Of a stretch of DNA of 64,000 nucleotides, positions 1 to 12,582 are shown piece by piece. The stretch is from Pontederia crassipes (lineage: Eukaryota > Streptophyta > Magnoliopsida > Commelinales > Pontederiaceae), in the NCBI GenBank assembly GCA_030549335.1, contig JAUKPH010000027.1:2046001-2110000 (forward strand), given 5' to 3'. The position numbers and the translations under genes are program-made. The notes beneath the pieces were generated by a model. The model did no database searches, was not told the origin of the DNA, and saw nothing but the letters and a program-made list of their open reading frames with translations. Positions within the stretch are counted from its first letter, which is position 1. Each line of letters opens with the position of its first letter.

Positions 1-196
1 AAACTGAACAGTCAAAATTCCGAAACCTCGCTGGTCTGCAAGGTTCCGGAGAGCTCAAAATTGAATGCTTGCTGCCAGAACGTAAAACTCAAGATGAAAC
101 AGAAAGAACATAACATAATTTGAAAAGATTCAACAAGGCGACCGATCAGAACTCATCGTAAACTAATATTTTTACTCTTCCTCGTTCTTTAGTTTT

Positions 197-613
197 TTAT
201 GCGGCAAGCTTCGCCGTCTCCCTCTCGACGGCCCTCTTGAGGAAGCTGCCTTCCTCCACCACCATCTGGATGGGCATGAAGCCGAGCCCGTTGGCCACGC
301 CCAGCATCACCTCCCTCATCTCCGCACGGAACTCCTCCAGGTCCACGGCCCCGTTGCCGTCCCGGTCGAAGCGGGCGAAGAGGCCGAGGTAGAGCTGCAC
401 GAGCTCGTCGCGGCTCATGCCCGCGCCGTCCACGCCGAAGTGGGTCTCCAGGACGCGCAGGCTCATCAGCTCCCGCACCATCTCGGCGTACGAGAGCTTC
501 CCGTCCTTGTTGGCGTCGAGGCTCGCGAAGCGGTCCTCGACGGAGCGGCCGAACGCCGCCTCGTCCTCCACGAACTCCCGGATGGTGGCTCCGTCCAAGA
601 TCTCCACGCTCAT
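197..613 (-). CDS. EF-hand calcium-binding protein (small, two EF-hands)
   Basis: A single-exon gene of 138 aa beginning at an ATG at 613 and ending in TAA at 199-197. Two canonical EF-hand loops are visible: residues 33-44 (D33, N35, D37, G38, E44 at position 12) and residues 83-94 (D83, D85, N87, G88, E94). Such loops bind Ca2+, so the protein is probably a cytosolic Ca2+ sensor or buffer. There is no signal peptide, membrane segment or kinase domain, and the family (small plant EF-hand proteins with a C-terminal helix rich in M, E and K) has no single known reaction. The coding region is very GC-rich and contrasts with AT-rich flanks. Long open frames on the other strand are GC-driven shadows. 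A TATA box lies about 135 bp upstream of the ATG. Identification of the fold is firm; the specific target is unknown. Confidence 0.9.
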   Translation of the reverse strand: MSVEILDGATIREFVEDEAAFGRSVEDRFASLDANKDGKLSYAEMVRELMSLRVLETHFGVDGAGMSRDELVQLYLGLFARFDRDGNGAVDLEEFRAEMREVMLGVANGLGFMPIQMVVEEGSFLKRAVERETAKLAA

Positions 614-747
614 GTTTGCGCCTGCTCAAAAGCTCGCCTCCGAACAAGCACAAAAGGGAACCACCACCGGGAAGCTGTGAGTACACACTTCAGACGGGCT
701 GTGAGAAGGCTTTTTAGCTGTGAGGAGCGGGCAGTGGCCGACGTCCC

Positions 748-757
748 CTATATATAG
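748..757 (-). promoter_or_regulatory. TATA box of the EF-hand gene
   Basis: The palindrome CTATATATAG lies 135 bp upstream of the EF-hand ATG, read on the minus strand. It is the only clear TATA in the proximal upstream DNA and would place transcription start near 715-725, giving a leader of about 105 nt. A (GA)n run at about 911-931 lies further upstream and could be a GAGA-type promoter element. Confidence 0.6.
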
Positions 758-931
758 CAGAAGTATAAGTGTATAACCAACATTAACGGTGGCCGCGACG
801 CTCTCCGCGTGCTGTGGGCACAGAGCATGCAGTTTTGGATCCACTGTTTCGTTTCTTGGGGGCGAAGAAGTGAGCTCACAAATGCCCTGACGTGAGAGGC
901 AAGCGAGAGGGAGAAGAGAGAGAGAGAGAGG

Positions 932-1956
932 TGGCGTTGCAGGCTTTGTTGGGGATCGTGGTCGCGGTCAAAAAAACAACTCGGATGTTTATATATTCTT
1001 CGTCCAGAAAAGACAACTGAAGGAAAAAAAAAACTCAGAAAAGGATGAAATGGAGGCGGCATAACATAACATATCTTCATTCTTGTTCTTCTTTTATCAT
1101 GGGATTAAATTTCACATGGAGAAGCGGCAGCGCTGCAGCTCCCAACTGCGGTTTTTATGAAGGTTCATGTCCTGTGTGCTCGAGACAGCGTAAAATAAGG
1201 AGCTCATGCGTCCTCTTCCCTGGTTCCTTTGGGTGAGTGAAACCAGTAGGACTTAACGTTGTTTTTTTATCATATATAATATTAATGGAAGATGTGCTAT
1301 TTTATTATTTTTTTACAGAACTTTCTTTCCTAGTGTAATTACATGAATTTTAAATTTTCTGGTTAATATGTCTTGTCTTAATTCTATCTATTTTTCATTT
1401 ATGGGTTTTAAGTTTTCTACTTTTTTTTTATTTGTTAAATAGGAGTTTTAGACTTTAAGTTGTAATTTTAATATTATATCCTAATGACAATATTATAATT
1501 ATTGCTAAGATTTTACAAGCCAAGTTGTATGATCATAGTAGGAGAAGAAGGAATACAAAACAAAACAAAAATGAAAGTTAGGTGATGGTGGATTCCCTAA
1601 AAATGATATGAGTTTTCTATGATAAGAACTTTCTTATGAATATGTTAATGTGCCTCCATTAAATTGATTTATTGTGTTATTGAACCTAATTTCATGCTTA
1701 AAGAGAGTCAAAATATACTTCACCAGCCTTAAAAGACAGTTTAAAGATAATTCATCTATAAGTGAAAATTTTAAGGGTCATTTTTATAAATCTCTCATAA
1801 ATTATTACGATTTTTTATGTCTAATATCAAATTACGAACTTATTTTTTATCCCTAAATTATCGCAACTTTTCACTTTAGTCCTCCGTTCACTTCTATTAT
1901 GTTTTCCATTACTTTTACTTTTTTTCATTTATGAAAAGACTAAATTACTTTTACTT
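932..1956. other. Intergenic, no gene seen
   Basis: This stretch grows steadily more AT-rich away from the EF-hand promoter. The short open frames in it have no recognisable domain and no plant-like codon pattern. Nothing else is supported here. Confidence 0.5.
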
Positions 1957-2190
1957 TTTTGGATCTGGCCGCGGGGGCCTAGATCGGCAGCCTGGTGGCG
2001 GGATCGTCCGCTGATCTGGCCGCGGGTAGACGGATCGGCCGCCTGGTGATCAGATCTGGCCGGCCGCGTCCTGATCGGCCGCTAGGCGGCTTGATCCATC
2101 AGCAACCGGCCTGATCTGGCCGGCGATAGTGTGATCGGCACAAGACGATCGGATCTTGTCGCGGGTGGCCGGATTGACTGCTTGGCGGCC
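1957..2190. repeat. GC-rich degenerate tandem repeat patch
   Basis: An abrupt GC-rich block in AT-rich DNA, built from repeated GATCTGGCCG and GATCGGCCGCCTGG-like words spaced roughly 40-60 bp apart. It directly adjoins CACTA-like subterminal repeats at 2216-2545. It may therefore be the GC-rich leader of a broken CACTA element, since the CACTA copy at 48239 also has a GC-rich block next to its subterminal repeats. No coding function is seen. Confidence 0.5.
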
Positions 2191-2215
2191 GGATAAATTT
2201 TTTTATATTTTAAAA

Positions 2216-2545
2216 ATTCTTTGCGACGGTTGGGGCTGCCGAAATCTTTTGATGGTTGCGACCGCCGGATTTTTTCGACAGTTGCGATCGCCAAAAGTTT
2301 CGACAGTTGCGGCGACTACCGAAAGTTTCGACAGTTTTGACCGTCAAAAGTTTCAATGGTTACGACCGCCGAAAGTTTCGATGATTGGTGCCGTCGGACT
2401 TTCGGGACGGTTACAACCGTCGGAACTTCCGACGAATATTTTTCAACCGTCGAAAATTATTTTGCGACGATCGTTTTTTCGACGGATCGATTCCATCGAA
2501 AAATCATAATTTTTGACGATTTTTGATAAATTACAGACAATTTTG
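2216..2545. mobile_element. CACTA-like subterminal repeat remnant
   Basis: Dense copies of short motifs of the form TTTCGACGGTT / AACCGTCGAAA in both orientations, many degenerate (for example GACAGTTGCGATCGCC, GACGGTTACAACCGTCGG). The same motif family makes up both ends of the CACTA element at 48239-57941. No CACTACAAG terminus is present at either end, so this is a truncated, decayed end. Family assignment is by motif resemblance only. Confidence 0.55.
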
Positions 2546-2987
2546 ACCCAAATTTTAAATAAAAACTTGACACTTAATGCTAATGATTATATAGTGATGA
2601 TTGACATAAAGTAACTAATGATCTTCATGATAATAATAAATTATAATGCATTACGTGGTCAAAACCACAATCACATAATGATCTATCAAAATAATGACGG
2701 GTAATATACTTTTCTAATCTTATTGATCGTGATGTTATTATCAAAATGTTTTATAGGTTAATTTATATTGCTTTCATGATTACTATAATTTTGATTGTTA
2801 TTTAATTGTTATGATGCTCAATGCTTTATTTAATTAATATTAATGCTCAATGAGTTATTGTTTTAAACTTTCACATTATTATTATTACACATTGAGTGTT
2901 AAAGTTCCCACGCGATGAATATTAGATTCTTCTTTTATTGATATGGCAAACCAAACAAGATTCATAACTTTAAATAATTGTACAACT

Positions 2988-4457
2988 ATTTGAAACTAAG
3001 AATTTTGCCGACTAATTAATTTGTAGCCATGATAAAACTTAAAGTTTAACGCTCCTAAAATGCATGCCCCAAACACATTCTTAGGAGGTCACCTCAGAGA
3101 CATTATGCAAATTTTCATCATTTTTTAAATATGGAGAAGCCATTTAAATTTAAAAATATATAATTACTATCAATGCCCAAAATATGATATCAATAAGTTT
3201 ACAAACTAAATAAATACAAACAATAAAATATAGAACAATCCAAAAATCATCAAATTGATGGGTTTGATTTTATGTGATGGCCTTATGAATACAAACATAA
3301 TCACACTTAAATTTTATAAATAATATCAAAGCAAGGTGTAGTCTTTTTAAATGCACTTCACTCCAATTAAAACGTAACACATCCCTGTGTGATCCTTTCA
3401 TCAAAACAAAGCCTAGGTTATGAAATTAGTGATGTCTATTACAACAACAAGCAAAGTCGTCCAAGTCCAATTTGAATTCGATCAACAAGTTTTTTAGGCT
3501 TAGGTGAATATTGAGTCAAACATGATTTTTACGCCATTCGCCCGAATTAATATTTGTCCGATATCATCCATTAATTAGTAAGACATCCGATACTTTGATA
3601 ATTAAATATTTGAATAGAACTAATGAACTAGCAAGCTTATATAATAATATACTTAATAATAAGATAAAATAAAACAATTTTCATTCTAGATTTTGATTGG
3701 TTCCAATATTAAAAAATTAAAACGTCAAATAATAAAATGATAAAATATTAAAAATTAATTAATGAAAAATTAATGACCCCTTAGTTATTTTGTCATTTCA
3801 TCAATGTAACAAGAAACAAATATAAAATAAAAGAAGTCACGAAAGAATAATATTATTTAAAACTAGAAATATAAAAATGATAGATAGACTATTTTTAAAA
3901 AATAACAATGGACTTTCGCCTCGTCCATTAAGACCTATTAGACTTAAATGGGCCGAGGAATGTTAAGATGCCCATATCCGAACCGGAACAAGAATTGTTG
4001 TGACCCTGTCGATCCAAAACAAAACACCCATCTGGCAGAGAGAAGGCACATTAAATTGAGATTTGTACATCGTATTCTTTATTCATGTTCCACAGGCCAC
4101 ATTATTTTTCCATAGCAAAGCTCAGACAAAGTTTATGTAGATATGTGCCCCACAAGCACAACCAAGGACCACATTTTCATATAAACATTTAAGCAAACTT
4201 TAAAAGAGGAGAGAGAGAGAGGGAGGGTAAATGTGTAAACTTAATAAAATAGATCATTATTATGTATGGATTGCTCTTTACGATATGTAACAAGCACACG
4301 ATTAGGAGTCCCTATTAAATTATATATTCACTCAAAATTTGAATAGGTAGCAATTTGAATCTAGCAATAAAACATACTTTCAAATTTCAGAGATCATTCT
4401 TAGGAAAGAAATAAATATATAATCTTTATGCTATTGAACAAATAATTTATTCACATA
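2988..4457 (+). repeat. Tandem duplication, copy 1 (about 1.47 kb)
   Basis: This copy starts at the word ATTTGAAACTAAG and runs to a segment ending ATAATTTATTCACA. The same order of landmarks recurs in copy 2, offset by 1470 bp at its start: GCATGCCC...TTAGGAGGTC, CAATTTGAATTCGATCAA, a GGGCC-rich patch near 3900-3960, a purine run near 4205-4230, and TAGGAAAGAAATAAAT. No open reading frame is shared, so it is non-coding. Origin (unequal crossover or an unknown element) is undecided. Confidence 0.85.
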
Positions 4458-5966
4458 ATTTGAAACTAAGAATTTTGTCAAGTAATTAATTATAGCCATA
4501 ATAAAAAAAACTTAAAGTGTAATGCTCCTAAAATGCATGCCCAAACACATGCTTAGGAGGTCGCTTCAGAGACATTATGCGATTTTCCATTATTTTTTTA
4601 AAAGATAAGACAATATGGAGAAGACATTTAAATAAGAAATATATAATGACTATTAATGCCAAAAATATAATATCAATAAGTTTACAAGCTAAATAAATAT
4701 AAACAACAAAATCTAGAATAATCTAAAAATCATCAATTTGATGGGTTTAATTTTAAGTTAAGTGATGACCTTATGAACACCAACATAATCACACTTAAAA
4801 TTTTATAAATAATATCAAAACAAGGTGTAGACTTTTTAAATGCACTTCACTCCTATTAAACGTAACACATCCCTGTTGATCCTTTCATAAAAACAAAAGC
4901 CTAGGTTATGAAACTAGTGATGTCTATTACAACAACAAGCAAAGTCGTCCAAGTCCAATTTGAATTCGATCAAGAAGTTTTTTAGGCTTAGGTGAATATT
5001 GAGTCAAACATGATTTTTAAGCCATTTGCCCGAATTAATATTTATCCCATATCATCCATTAATTAATAAGACATCCGATACTTTGATAATTAAATATTTG
5101 AATAGAACTACTGAACTGATAAGCTAGTATAATAATATACTTAATAATAAGATAAAACAAAAGAACTTTCATTCTAAATTTTGATTGGTTCCAATATTAA
5201 AAAATTAAAGCGTTAAATAATAAAATGATAAAATATTAAAAAAACGGATTAATGAAAAAATAATGACCCCTTAGTTATTTTGTCATTTCATCAATGTAAC
5301 AAGAAATTAATATAAAATAAAAGCAGTCACGAAAGAATAATATCATTTAAAACTAAAAATGTAAAAAAAAATGATAGGGGCTAATTTTTTTTTCAAATAA
5401 CAACGGACTTTCGGCCCGTCCATTAAGACCTATTAGGTTTTAATGGGCCAAGGAATGTTAAGATGCCCATATCCGAACTTGAGCAAAATTATTACGACCC
5501 TGTCGATCCAAAACAAAACACCCATCTGAAACAGAGGGAGAAGGCACATTAAATTGAGATTTGTACATCCTACTCTTTTATTCATGATCCACAGGCCACA
5601 TTATTTCCATATCAAAGCTCAGACGGGAGGGGCACACAAAGTTTATGTAGATATGTGTCCGGTGTCCCACAACCAAGGACCACATTTTCATATAAACATT
5701 TAAGCAAAATTTAAAAGAGGAGAGAGAGAGGGTAAATGCGTGAACTTAATAAAATAGATCATTATTATGTATCTGGATTGCTCTTTACGATATGTAGCAA
5801 GTACACGATTTCCTGTCCCTATTAAATTATATATTCACTCAAAATTTGAATAGGTAGCAATTTGAATCTAACAATAAAGCATATTTTCAAATTTCAGAGA
5901 TATCATTCTTAGGAAAGAAATAAATCTATAATCTTTATGCTATTGAACAAATAATTTATTCACAAT
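4458..5966 (+). repeat. Tandem duplication, copy 2
   Basis: Direct copy of 2988-4457 with scattered substitutions and small indels, including an extra GGGAGGGGCACA-like insertion near 5626-5637 and a changed segment near 5805-5815. The copy ends about 670 bp upstream of the RhoGDI start codon, so it borders or forms part of that gene's promoter region. Confidence 0.85.
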
Positions 5967-6633
5967 ATTTGACTCCTTGTTTTCTGAGAAACGAGAGGAG
6001 AATAAAGAGTTTCCAAACACCTTCCCGCCAACCCGTTTGCTGAATTGTTGGTAGCTTTTGAAACAGAGAAATGAGAATGAGTCAAGGGGCAGCTATTCTC
6101 CACCCAATCTCCTGCATTGTTCCTGCTCGAGTAGATCTCTCTCAGCTCTCTTTCTCTCTCCTTCGCAATAGTGACCATCACGTTCTTCCCGCCCCCTCTT
6201 TCTCTCTCCTTCCCTCCAAATAAATAAATGCACTTCCTTTTAAAACTCTGTTTCCATATGCTGGAGGCCAACTGTGGTCAGGTCAGGAACAAGGCAAACA
6301 CATAAACTTGGCTTTTCTTACACCCTTTCCTCTCCTCCACCATCAATATTTCTTTTCTTCCTCTTTTTCTTTCTTTCTTTCATATACTAGATTAGGTTTC
6401 AGGCATAAATCCTCCATTATCTTCCATATTATAGTCGAGTTCTTAATCTTGCAGGGGATCTTTCAAGTTGCCACCTTTTTGGGTCCATTCTCTTATCCTT
6501 TCTCTCTTGGGTTCTCTCCTTGTGGTCTCTCGGAATCCTTCTGGCCTTCGTGACCGTTAGCGTAGGAGTTCCGAGTTCAGGATTCCCTTCTTTTCTTCTT
6601 TTCACCATCTGTGGGGGCTGTGCTGCGGCTGCT
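5967..6633 (+). promoter_or_regulatory. Upstream region and leader of the RhoGDI gene
   Basis: A pyrimidine-rich stretch (CTCTTTCTCT runs on this strand near 6130-6210 and 6330-6380) typical of plant core promoters and leaders. No convincing TATA box was found. The reading frame stays open back to about 6520 but without an ATG, so coding is taken to begin at 6634. Confidence 0.4.
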
Positions 6634-7915
6634 ATGTCTCTGGCCATTGGAGCTCATTCCAGTTCTAAGGACATGGGCCTGGAGGACAAGAGGGAGAAGG
6701 ATGCCAAAGATGTGATCTTGATGAGCAGAGAAGGAGAAGGGCACGGCAAGAGGGACTCTGAGCGCCATGAAGGAGAGCCGGGACGAGGACAGGGGGAGGA
6801 GGAGAGTCTTAACAGAGAGATGAGTCCGGCCTCTCTTTATGGCACAGAGGAAGAGGAGGAGGACGATGAGGGCAAAGGCCCTAAGCCTGTTGATTTGGGT
6901 CCCAGAGTTAGCCTCAAAGATCAGATAGAGATGGACAAGGTTTGGATTCCATCTCCTTCGCTCCCTCACGCCTATTTAGCATGGTGGAATGAATCGTCCT
7001 AATGGTCCTCGTTTATGTTCTTGTGCTCGTAATGGAGTGCAGGATGACGACAGCCTGAGAAGGTGGAAGGAGCAGCTCTTAGGAAGCGTCGATCTGAATT
7101 CTGTAGGGGGTAAGACAAACCTTCTCATGTATCGTGTACTGAACTTTCTTTGATTACCGTTGCCTTTTTGTTTCATCCTACGTTCCCATGATGATCATGA
7201 CACGAAACAGTAATGCTGTGAGATTTCGTGGCGCTTGCTCTTTGCTGTTCAAATGAACTTTTTCATATTTCTTCTCAGAAATGGTATGAACGGAGACTGT
7301 TAAAATTTCGTTGCAGAGAACTTGGAGCCAGAGGTCACCATTTTGAGCCTTGCAATCCTCTCTCCTGACAGGCCTGACATCCTACTCCCACTTCCAGTTG
7401 CTCCCAATTCCAAGGGCGTGTGGTTCACTCTGAAGGAAGGGAGCCACTACAGGCTCAAGTTCACCTTTGTGGTCAGCAACAACATTGTTTCTGGTCTCAG
7501 ATACACCAACACTGTCTGGAAAACTGGAGTCAGAGGTCCCTTCACCATAGCTCTTGTCTGATATGCCTCCTCCCAATCTCCAATAGCTTTCCTTTCGATC
7601 CTGGAATTGTCATTTTTTGGTGATCTGTGTTGCAGTTGACAGAACAAAAGAGATGTTGGGCACCTTCAGTCCTCAGCTTGAGCCCTACACATATGAGACA
7701 CCGGAAGAGACCACCCCTTCTGGCATGTTTGCAAGGGGCTCTTACGCTGCAAGAACCAAGGTTTGCTCACTGTTCATTGGCTATATCTTTCTGGATCTGT
7801 CACTATCTGATTCAATTGAGCACTTTTCCTCTACCAGTTTATTGATGATGATGGGAAGTGCTACTTGGAGATCAATTACACCTTTGACATCCGCAGAGAG
7901 TGGTCATCATCTTGA
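6634..7915 (+). CDS. RhoGDI: Rho/ROP GDP-dissociation inhibitor (RhoGDI), five exons
   Basis: Predicted exons 6634-6939, 7043-7109, 7317-7535, 7636-7760 and 7838-7915 join in frame to 264 aa, with all introns GT-AG. RhoGDIs extract prenylated Rho/ROP GTPases from membranes, hold them GDP-bound in the cytosol and set where ROP is active (in Arabidopsis, SCN1 restricts root hair sites). The N-terminal ~100 residues are charged and low-complexity with an acidic run (EEEEEDDE, about residues 72-79). The C-terminal immunoglobulin-like domain carries the family hallmarks: the DDDSLRRWKEQLLG helix, LEPEVTILSLAIL, YTNTVWKTG, KEMLGTFSPQ, and the ending YTFDIRREW plus serines. The start is the first ATG in the open frame. 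Length is a little above the usual ~220-250 aa because of the long N-terminus. Exon borders are inferred from splice sites and family conservation. Confidence 0.92.
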
Positions 7916-8432
7916 ACCTTAAATTTCCTTATAGTTCATGAACTGTTCACCAGCAGCAGCAAAAACTTAAGCCGATAGCATGGATTATTTCACGTACTCT
8001 ACAGATTACAGTATCAGTGTGTTTAGTTCTTCACCAATATGCATCCTTCCATTTACTTCTTTTCCACTCTCCTCGCAATGTGCAAATTCTTCTGCTGGTG
8101 AAGGAAACACGTTTATTTTCTCATTTCGTTTAGAATTTCCTACGATCTTAACCATTTGCACATTTGCTATTCATCCAAACGGTCCCATTTCATATGATTT
8201 TTTTCCTTCAATTTTCCGTCACCATTTTCGTATACCAAAATGAGGACCATTTTGGTGTGTTTGAATAAATCAACCATTTTAGTTATTTTCTATATAGATT
8301 TATATTATTTTGTAAACGAATTCATCCGTATCATTATAAGAAAAACAAATATGGAGTCCATATTTTGAATTAGAGATCATACAAGTCATCTGATATATTA
8401 AAAACATTTAAATTCAGTTTTCATTATCGAAC

Positions 8433-8434
<2 letters not shown>

Positions 8435-8523
<89 letters not shown>
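8435..8523. repeat. (TTA)n microsatellite
   Basis: About 29 uninterrupted TTA units. Likely length-polymorphic. Confidence 0.95.
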
Positions 8524-10084
8524 CATTCTAGCCATCATATTTGATAAATTTACAGTTGATTTGTATCAACTCTGATGTTTCAAATTAACATTATACAGAG
8601 ATAGACGAAATGCTCTCTCTCCACGAGCATTGTAGTGAATATATACCTATATAATTAATTAATTAATCAAAACATAAGCTTATTTTGCAAAGAAGGCAGA
8701 TTTATTGGTGCAAAAGAATTGAAGATTGCATTATTCATCTAAAGCTGCTCGTCAATAATTCATTCACCTATTACAAATGACCAATATATCACAATAGGTA
8801 TAAACATCATTCATTAAATTGTACAAATCGCATTATTCCCACGGCCATGGATTATAATAGCCTTCACAACATCTACCAAATAACTTTAATCATGTTAGCC
8901 TATCATTCTCACTAGGGAATAATACTATTTAGTATACCCATATACTCATATAGTTGAGCAATAAAAATTTTTAATATGAGTTAGTTTGATCCCATTCTTA
9001 TGGAGTTAATTCTAACTATTTAGACTGAATTATCTAAGTGTTAATAATAACAATAATAATAATAATATGAAAAAATAATGACATTCGAGTTTGTACTGTC
9101 AGAGTAATAATAATCTGTTATAGACATGAAATTGCATGCATTCATGTGGGAAATTACCAACGTATTGATAATTTTCACTCTTATCATTGTACATGGAGTA
9201 ATTAAAAAAACCTTTACGTTCATGCCAAGGCACACCAAACATTTCATTAATTATCGAAATATATTTTGCTTCACCTTTACTTAAAGACATATTGAAAAGG
9301 CATCGCATACTTTTCAAATTAATGTCTTACGACCACTTGTAGGCCTAGGGCATATATAGGAATAAAGCATATAATTTTTCTGCGGTTCTATTCTCAGTAT
9401 CATTTACATGTTATTTATCTTAGTTTAAATATTAGAACATTAGAAACTTAATATTTCTCTTGTAATATTCATCTCGGAATTCGATCATAAGACATCCTTA
9501 TTCTTAGTTACAATTAACTACTAATTGAATCGACACACAATTCAAAATGTTACTACAATTTATTTATTTATTTATTTATAGACATGAGGTGCCGGTGCCA
9601 TTTGCTTTTCATAAAGGTGCATCGTGTGCTTTCGAGAAAGAAGAAGAGACATGATGTGCATGTGGTGTAATTTAAGCCACAATTAGCATTCAATTATTTG
9701 GCATATGATGCATGATTTGTGTCAGTGTAATCTTTCTTTTCTGTTTTCTTATTTTGTATCCTGTAAGAAAACTTATTAAAGAAATTACAGCCTGAATACC
9801 GTATTTTATAATTATTATAAAATAAATGTTGTTCTTATTTGCTTAATATTTTTTTGTTTCAATGGTCAAAATAAATATTTATGATAATTAAACGTTAAGA
9901 GATCGAGACTAAAACTTTATAATTTCAGATGCATGAATAAATAACCTTGCTACAATAACCAAACATGAGGTTTGAGTTCTGAAAACTTATATGTGATATT
10001 GTAGTATGGTCTTGTTTATTGATGTCATATTTACACTACTTTGGATTGACCAAATATGTGAACCAATTTTGAGCTTGAAAATAT

Positions 10085-11240
10085 TGGAAGAACGTTTTTT
10101 CTCAGTATTTAATTATATTTTGTATGATACAAATTTTGAACACTTAGAATTATATTTAAAATATAAAAAAAATTAAATATGAATAAATTATCTTATGCAC
10201 TAAATTTGAACTTAATATTTGAAAATTCTTCATTCATATTTTGATTAATATACGAATATAAAAATTACATATAATATTATTACTTTCTAAATTAAAAAAG
10301 ATCTCATATTAATTACTATACAAAATGTTATAGGCAAAATAGTGTAGATGTCACAAAGCGACTAAAAAATATCAATCAATTCGGTGGTCAATCGACAGAC
10401 CTATCAAGTTTCAACAATTAGATTTTTCAAATATACATGGAGCGGTCGATCATTTGGCAAAGATTAGAGTGTAGAATACACAATAACGAACATACGTCAA
10501 TCCAAAACTGGAAAATCAGCTCCAACGATCAAATGGAATAAAGAAAAATGTTGTAGAAAAGGTCCCAAAGGTGAAAAACATCAAGAATTTTGAAAAAAAA
10601 AAACTTGGAAAACAAATTTAGAAGTCATTTTCATATCTTTTTCTTCCCAACTTAAAATTTTAACTTTAACAACTTTCTATTTTCACCTTATATGCTTTTC
10701 ATATTTTTTTTATTTGTTTTCATAAAAAGAGAAGATTGTTGAAATAAAGTTTTTAGCCATATCTAATTATATGTTTTGTAATACAGAACTCGAATAATAA
10801 AAGTTATATTTAAGATGCCAAAAAAATTAAATAGAAATGAGTTGTTTGATGCGTTCCTATTTGGATTAACATATGAATGTAGAAATTGTAGTTAATTTTC
10901 TTATTTTTCAGCAAATAAAAAACAACCTCACTTTGATAATGTACAAAAAGTTATGGCCAAATAATGCATATTGGTCATAGAGCGGTTGAAAAATCTCAAC
11001 CCTTGGATGACCGATTTTGACCTATCAATCAACATAGTTCCAATAGTATTTAAATGGCTATATTGAACAGTTCAGAAATGAACCATTGTTTGAGGATCAA
11101 TTAGAGTACAAAATGCACAGTAACGATCAGACTTCGATCCAAAACTTGAGAAATGAATCCCAATAACAAAATGAAGTAGAGAAGGCTATAAAAGAGGTTC
11201 CAGAAGTGAAGAGAACATTAAGAGTTATGTGAAAATTTGA
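10085..11240. repeat. Two diverged ~0.65-kb tandem copies, retroelement-like
   Basis: The order of landmarks in 10085-10590 recurs in 10737-11215: an AATTATATTTTGT-like word, TTATATTTAA...AAAAAAATTAAATA, ATATGAATGTA, a TACAAAAnGTTATnGnCAAAnAn block, GAGCGGTnGA, TTAGAGTnnAnAATnCACAnTAACGA and a final GAAnTnnAnGAAG block. Copies are strongly diverged. Downstream, TTGTATAAATAG at about 11360 looks like a TATA box, so the stretch may be an old LTR-retrotransposon end. No protein remnant is readable. Confidence 0.45.
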
Positions 11241-12582
11241 AGAAAATATTTGAATTTAAAGTCGTGTTGTATAAAACTTGCAAAAGTTCGTATCTTTATC
11301 TCTTCTCTTATTTGAGCTTCTAATTTGTGAAAGAGAGATTGAAAAAGTGTTGATGTGCCTTGTATAAATAGTCTAGCTCTTAAGTAATAAGAAGTTGCAT
11401 TTATCTCTTGAATGAAAAAAAGTCAGTAAAAACTTTCGAGGAGAAGAGATGTACATTATCTCTTGAAGTGAAGAAAATATTAAGGTGTAAAAAAATATTC
11501 CTCAAAAGAACAAAGAAACATCATTAGCTTTTGCATGGCCAAAAGGACAACAAAGAAACCTCAAAAGCCTTCCTAGATACTATCACTAGAACATTGAAAA
11601 GATGTTTAGAAGAGTAGAGGTTTTATCTACAACGAAGCTTTATTGAAAATTTGAAAGAGGGTGTGCTTAATTTTATTTATTTTGTTTCCGGTTCTTATTT
11701 TGATAAATGGTGTAATTATAATAGTTTGTGTTTCGTAGTTATGGAGAAATATTTAGTTTTAGGATCATCATAGTTGAAATTTAATTATATTTTAGAGTCT
11801 ATTTTAATATTAGTTGTTTTGAGTCATTAATAGTATGTGTATTCATGTTTAATATATTCTTTTTGTGATTCTATGATTTATGAGATCAGTGTTCTCTAAG
11901 AAGAAATAACTAATTTCATAATAGAGTTTGGATTGATTTATTTTCATGTCATCATAATTGGAAAAAAAATGAAAGAAACATAATTTTTGTTGTAACTAAG
12001 GTGACTTAGGAAAGTTATTGATCATAATTTTAATTGAGTGCAAGTGTGAGTTATTTAAATAAGTTAAAATTGAAAGAGATAATTTATTTTAATTGTTCTT
12101 AAGTTAATAATTCAAGACTAAAAAAATGGTTAACTAAACTTTAAAACTTGGACTTTATTATTGATTTGAATACTTCGAAATTTAGGAAGATTTGCATTGT
12201 AGTGATATAAAATGTGTCTAGATTATCAAATAATTATTTATTCAAGTAGTTATTTTATTTTTTTATATTATTTGCATTTAATACTTATTTTCTCAATTAG
12301 TAAGATAAAAATAAAATCTTAGTTATTAATCATACTTGTAAAATGATAACTCTACTTATTTATTATATTATTTGAGCGATATTATTTTTTATAATATTTA
12401 AAAAGTGTGACAATTAAAAATGTAAAAAAAGTTCTATTCAATCTATTTAATTTCTAATTTTCTATCATGCTAACAATTAGTTAAGATTTCCCTAGTGATC
12501 AATTTTTTATTATTTAATTATGACATGTTAATTTATTTTAATAATTTTAATGCATATAATACTTATTACGTTGCCAAGGAAA

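Larger units (their letters stand above)
7916..12582. other. Intergenic, AT-rich; no gene seen
   Basis: After the RhoGDI 3' end this holds a (TTA)n microsatellite, AT-rich DNA and, from about 10080 to 11640, degenerate retroelement-like sequence (entered separately). Small open frames such as those near 7980 and 9041-9317 show no domain. Confidence 0.5.

Noticed and set aside
189-757. Overlapping long open frames on both strands across the EF-hand gene
   Set aside because: GC-driven shadows of the EF-hand frame; Arg/Gly/Pro-rich with no domain.
6520-6633. Upstream extension of the RhoGDI frame
   Set aside because: The frame is open but has no ATG before 6634, and the hydrophobic extension is not part of the RhoGDI family.
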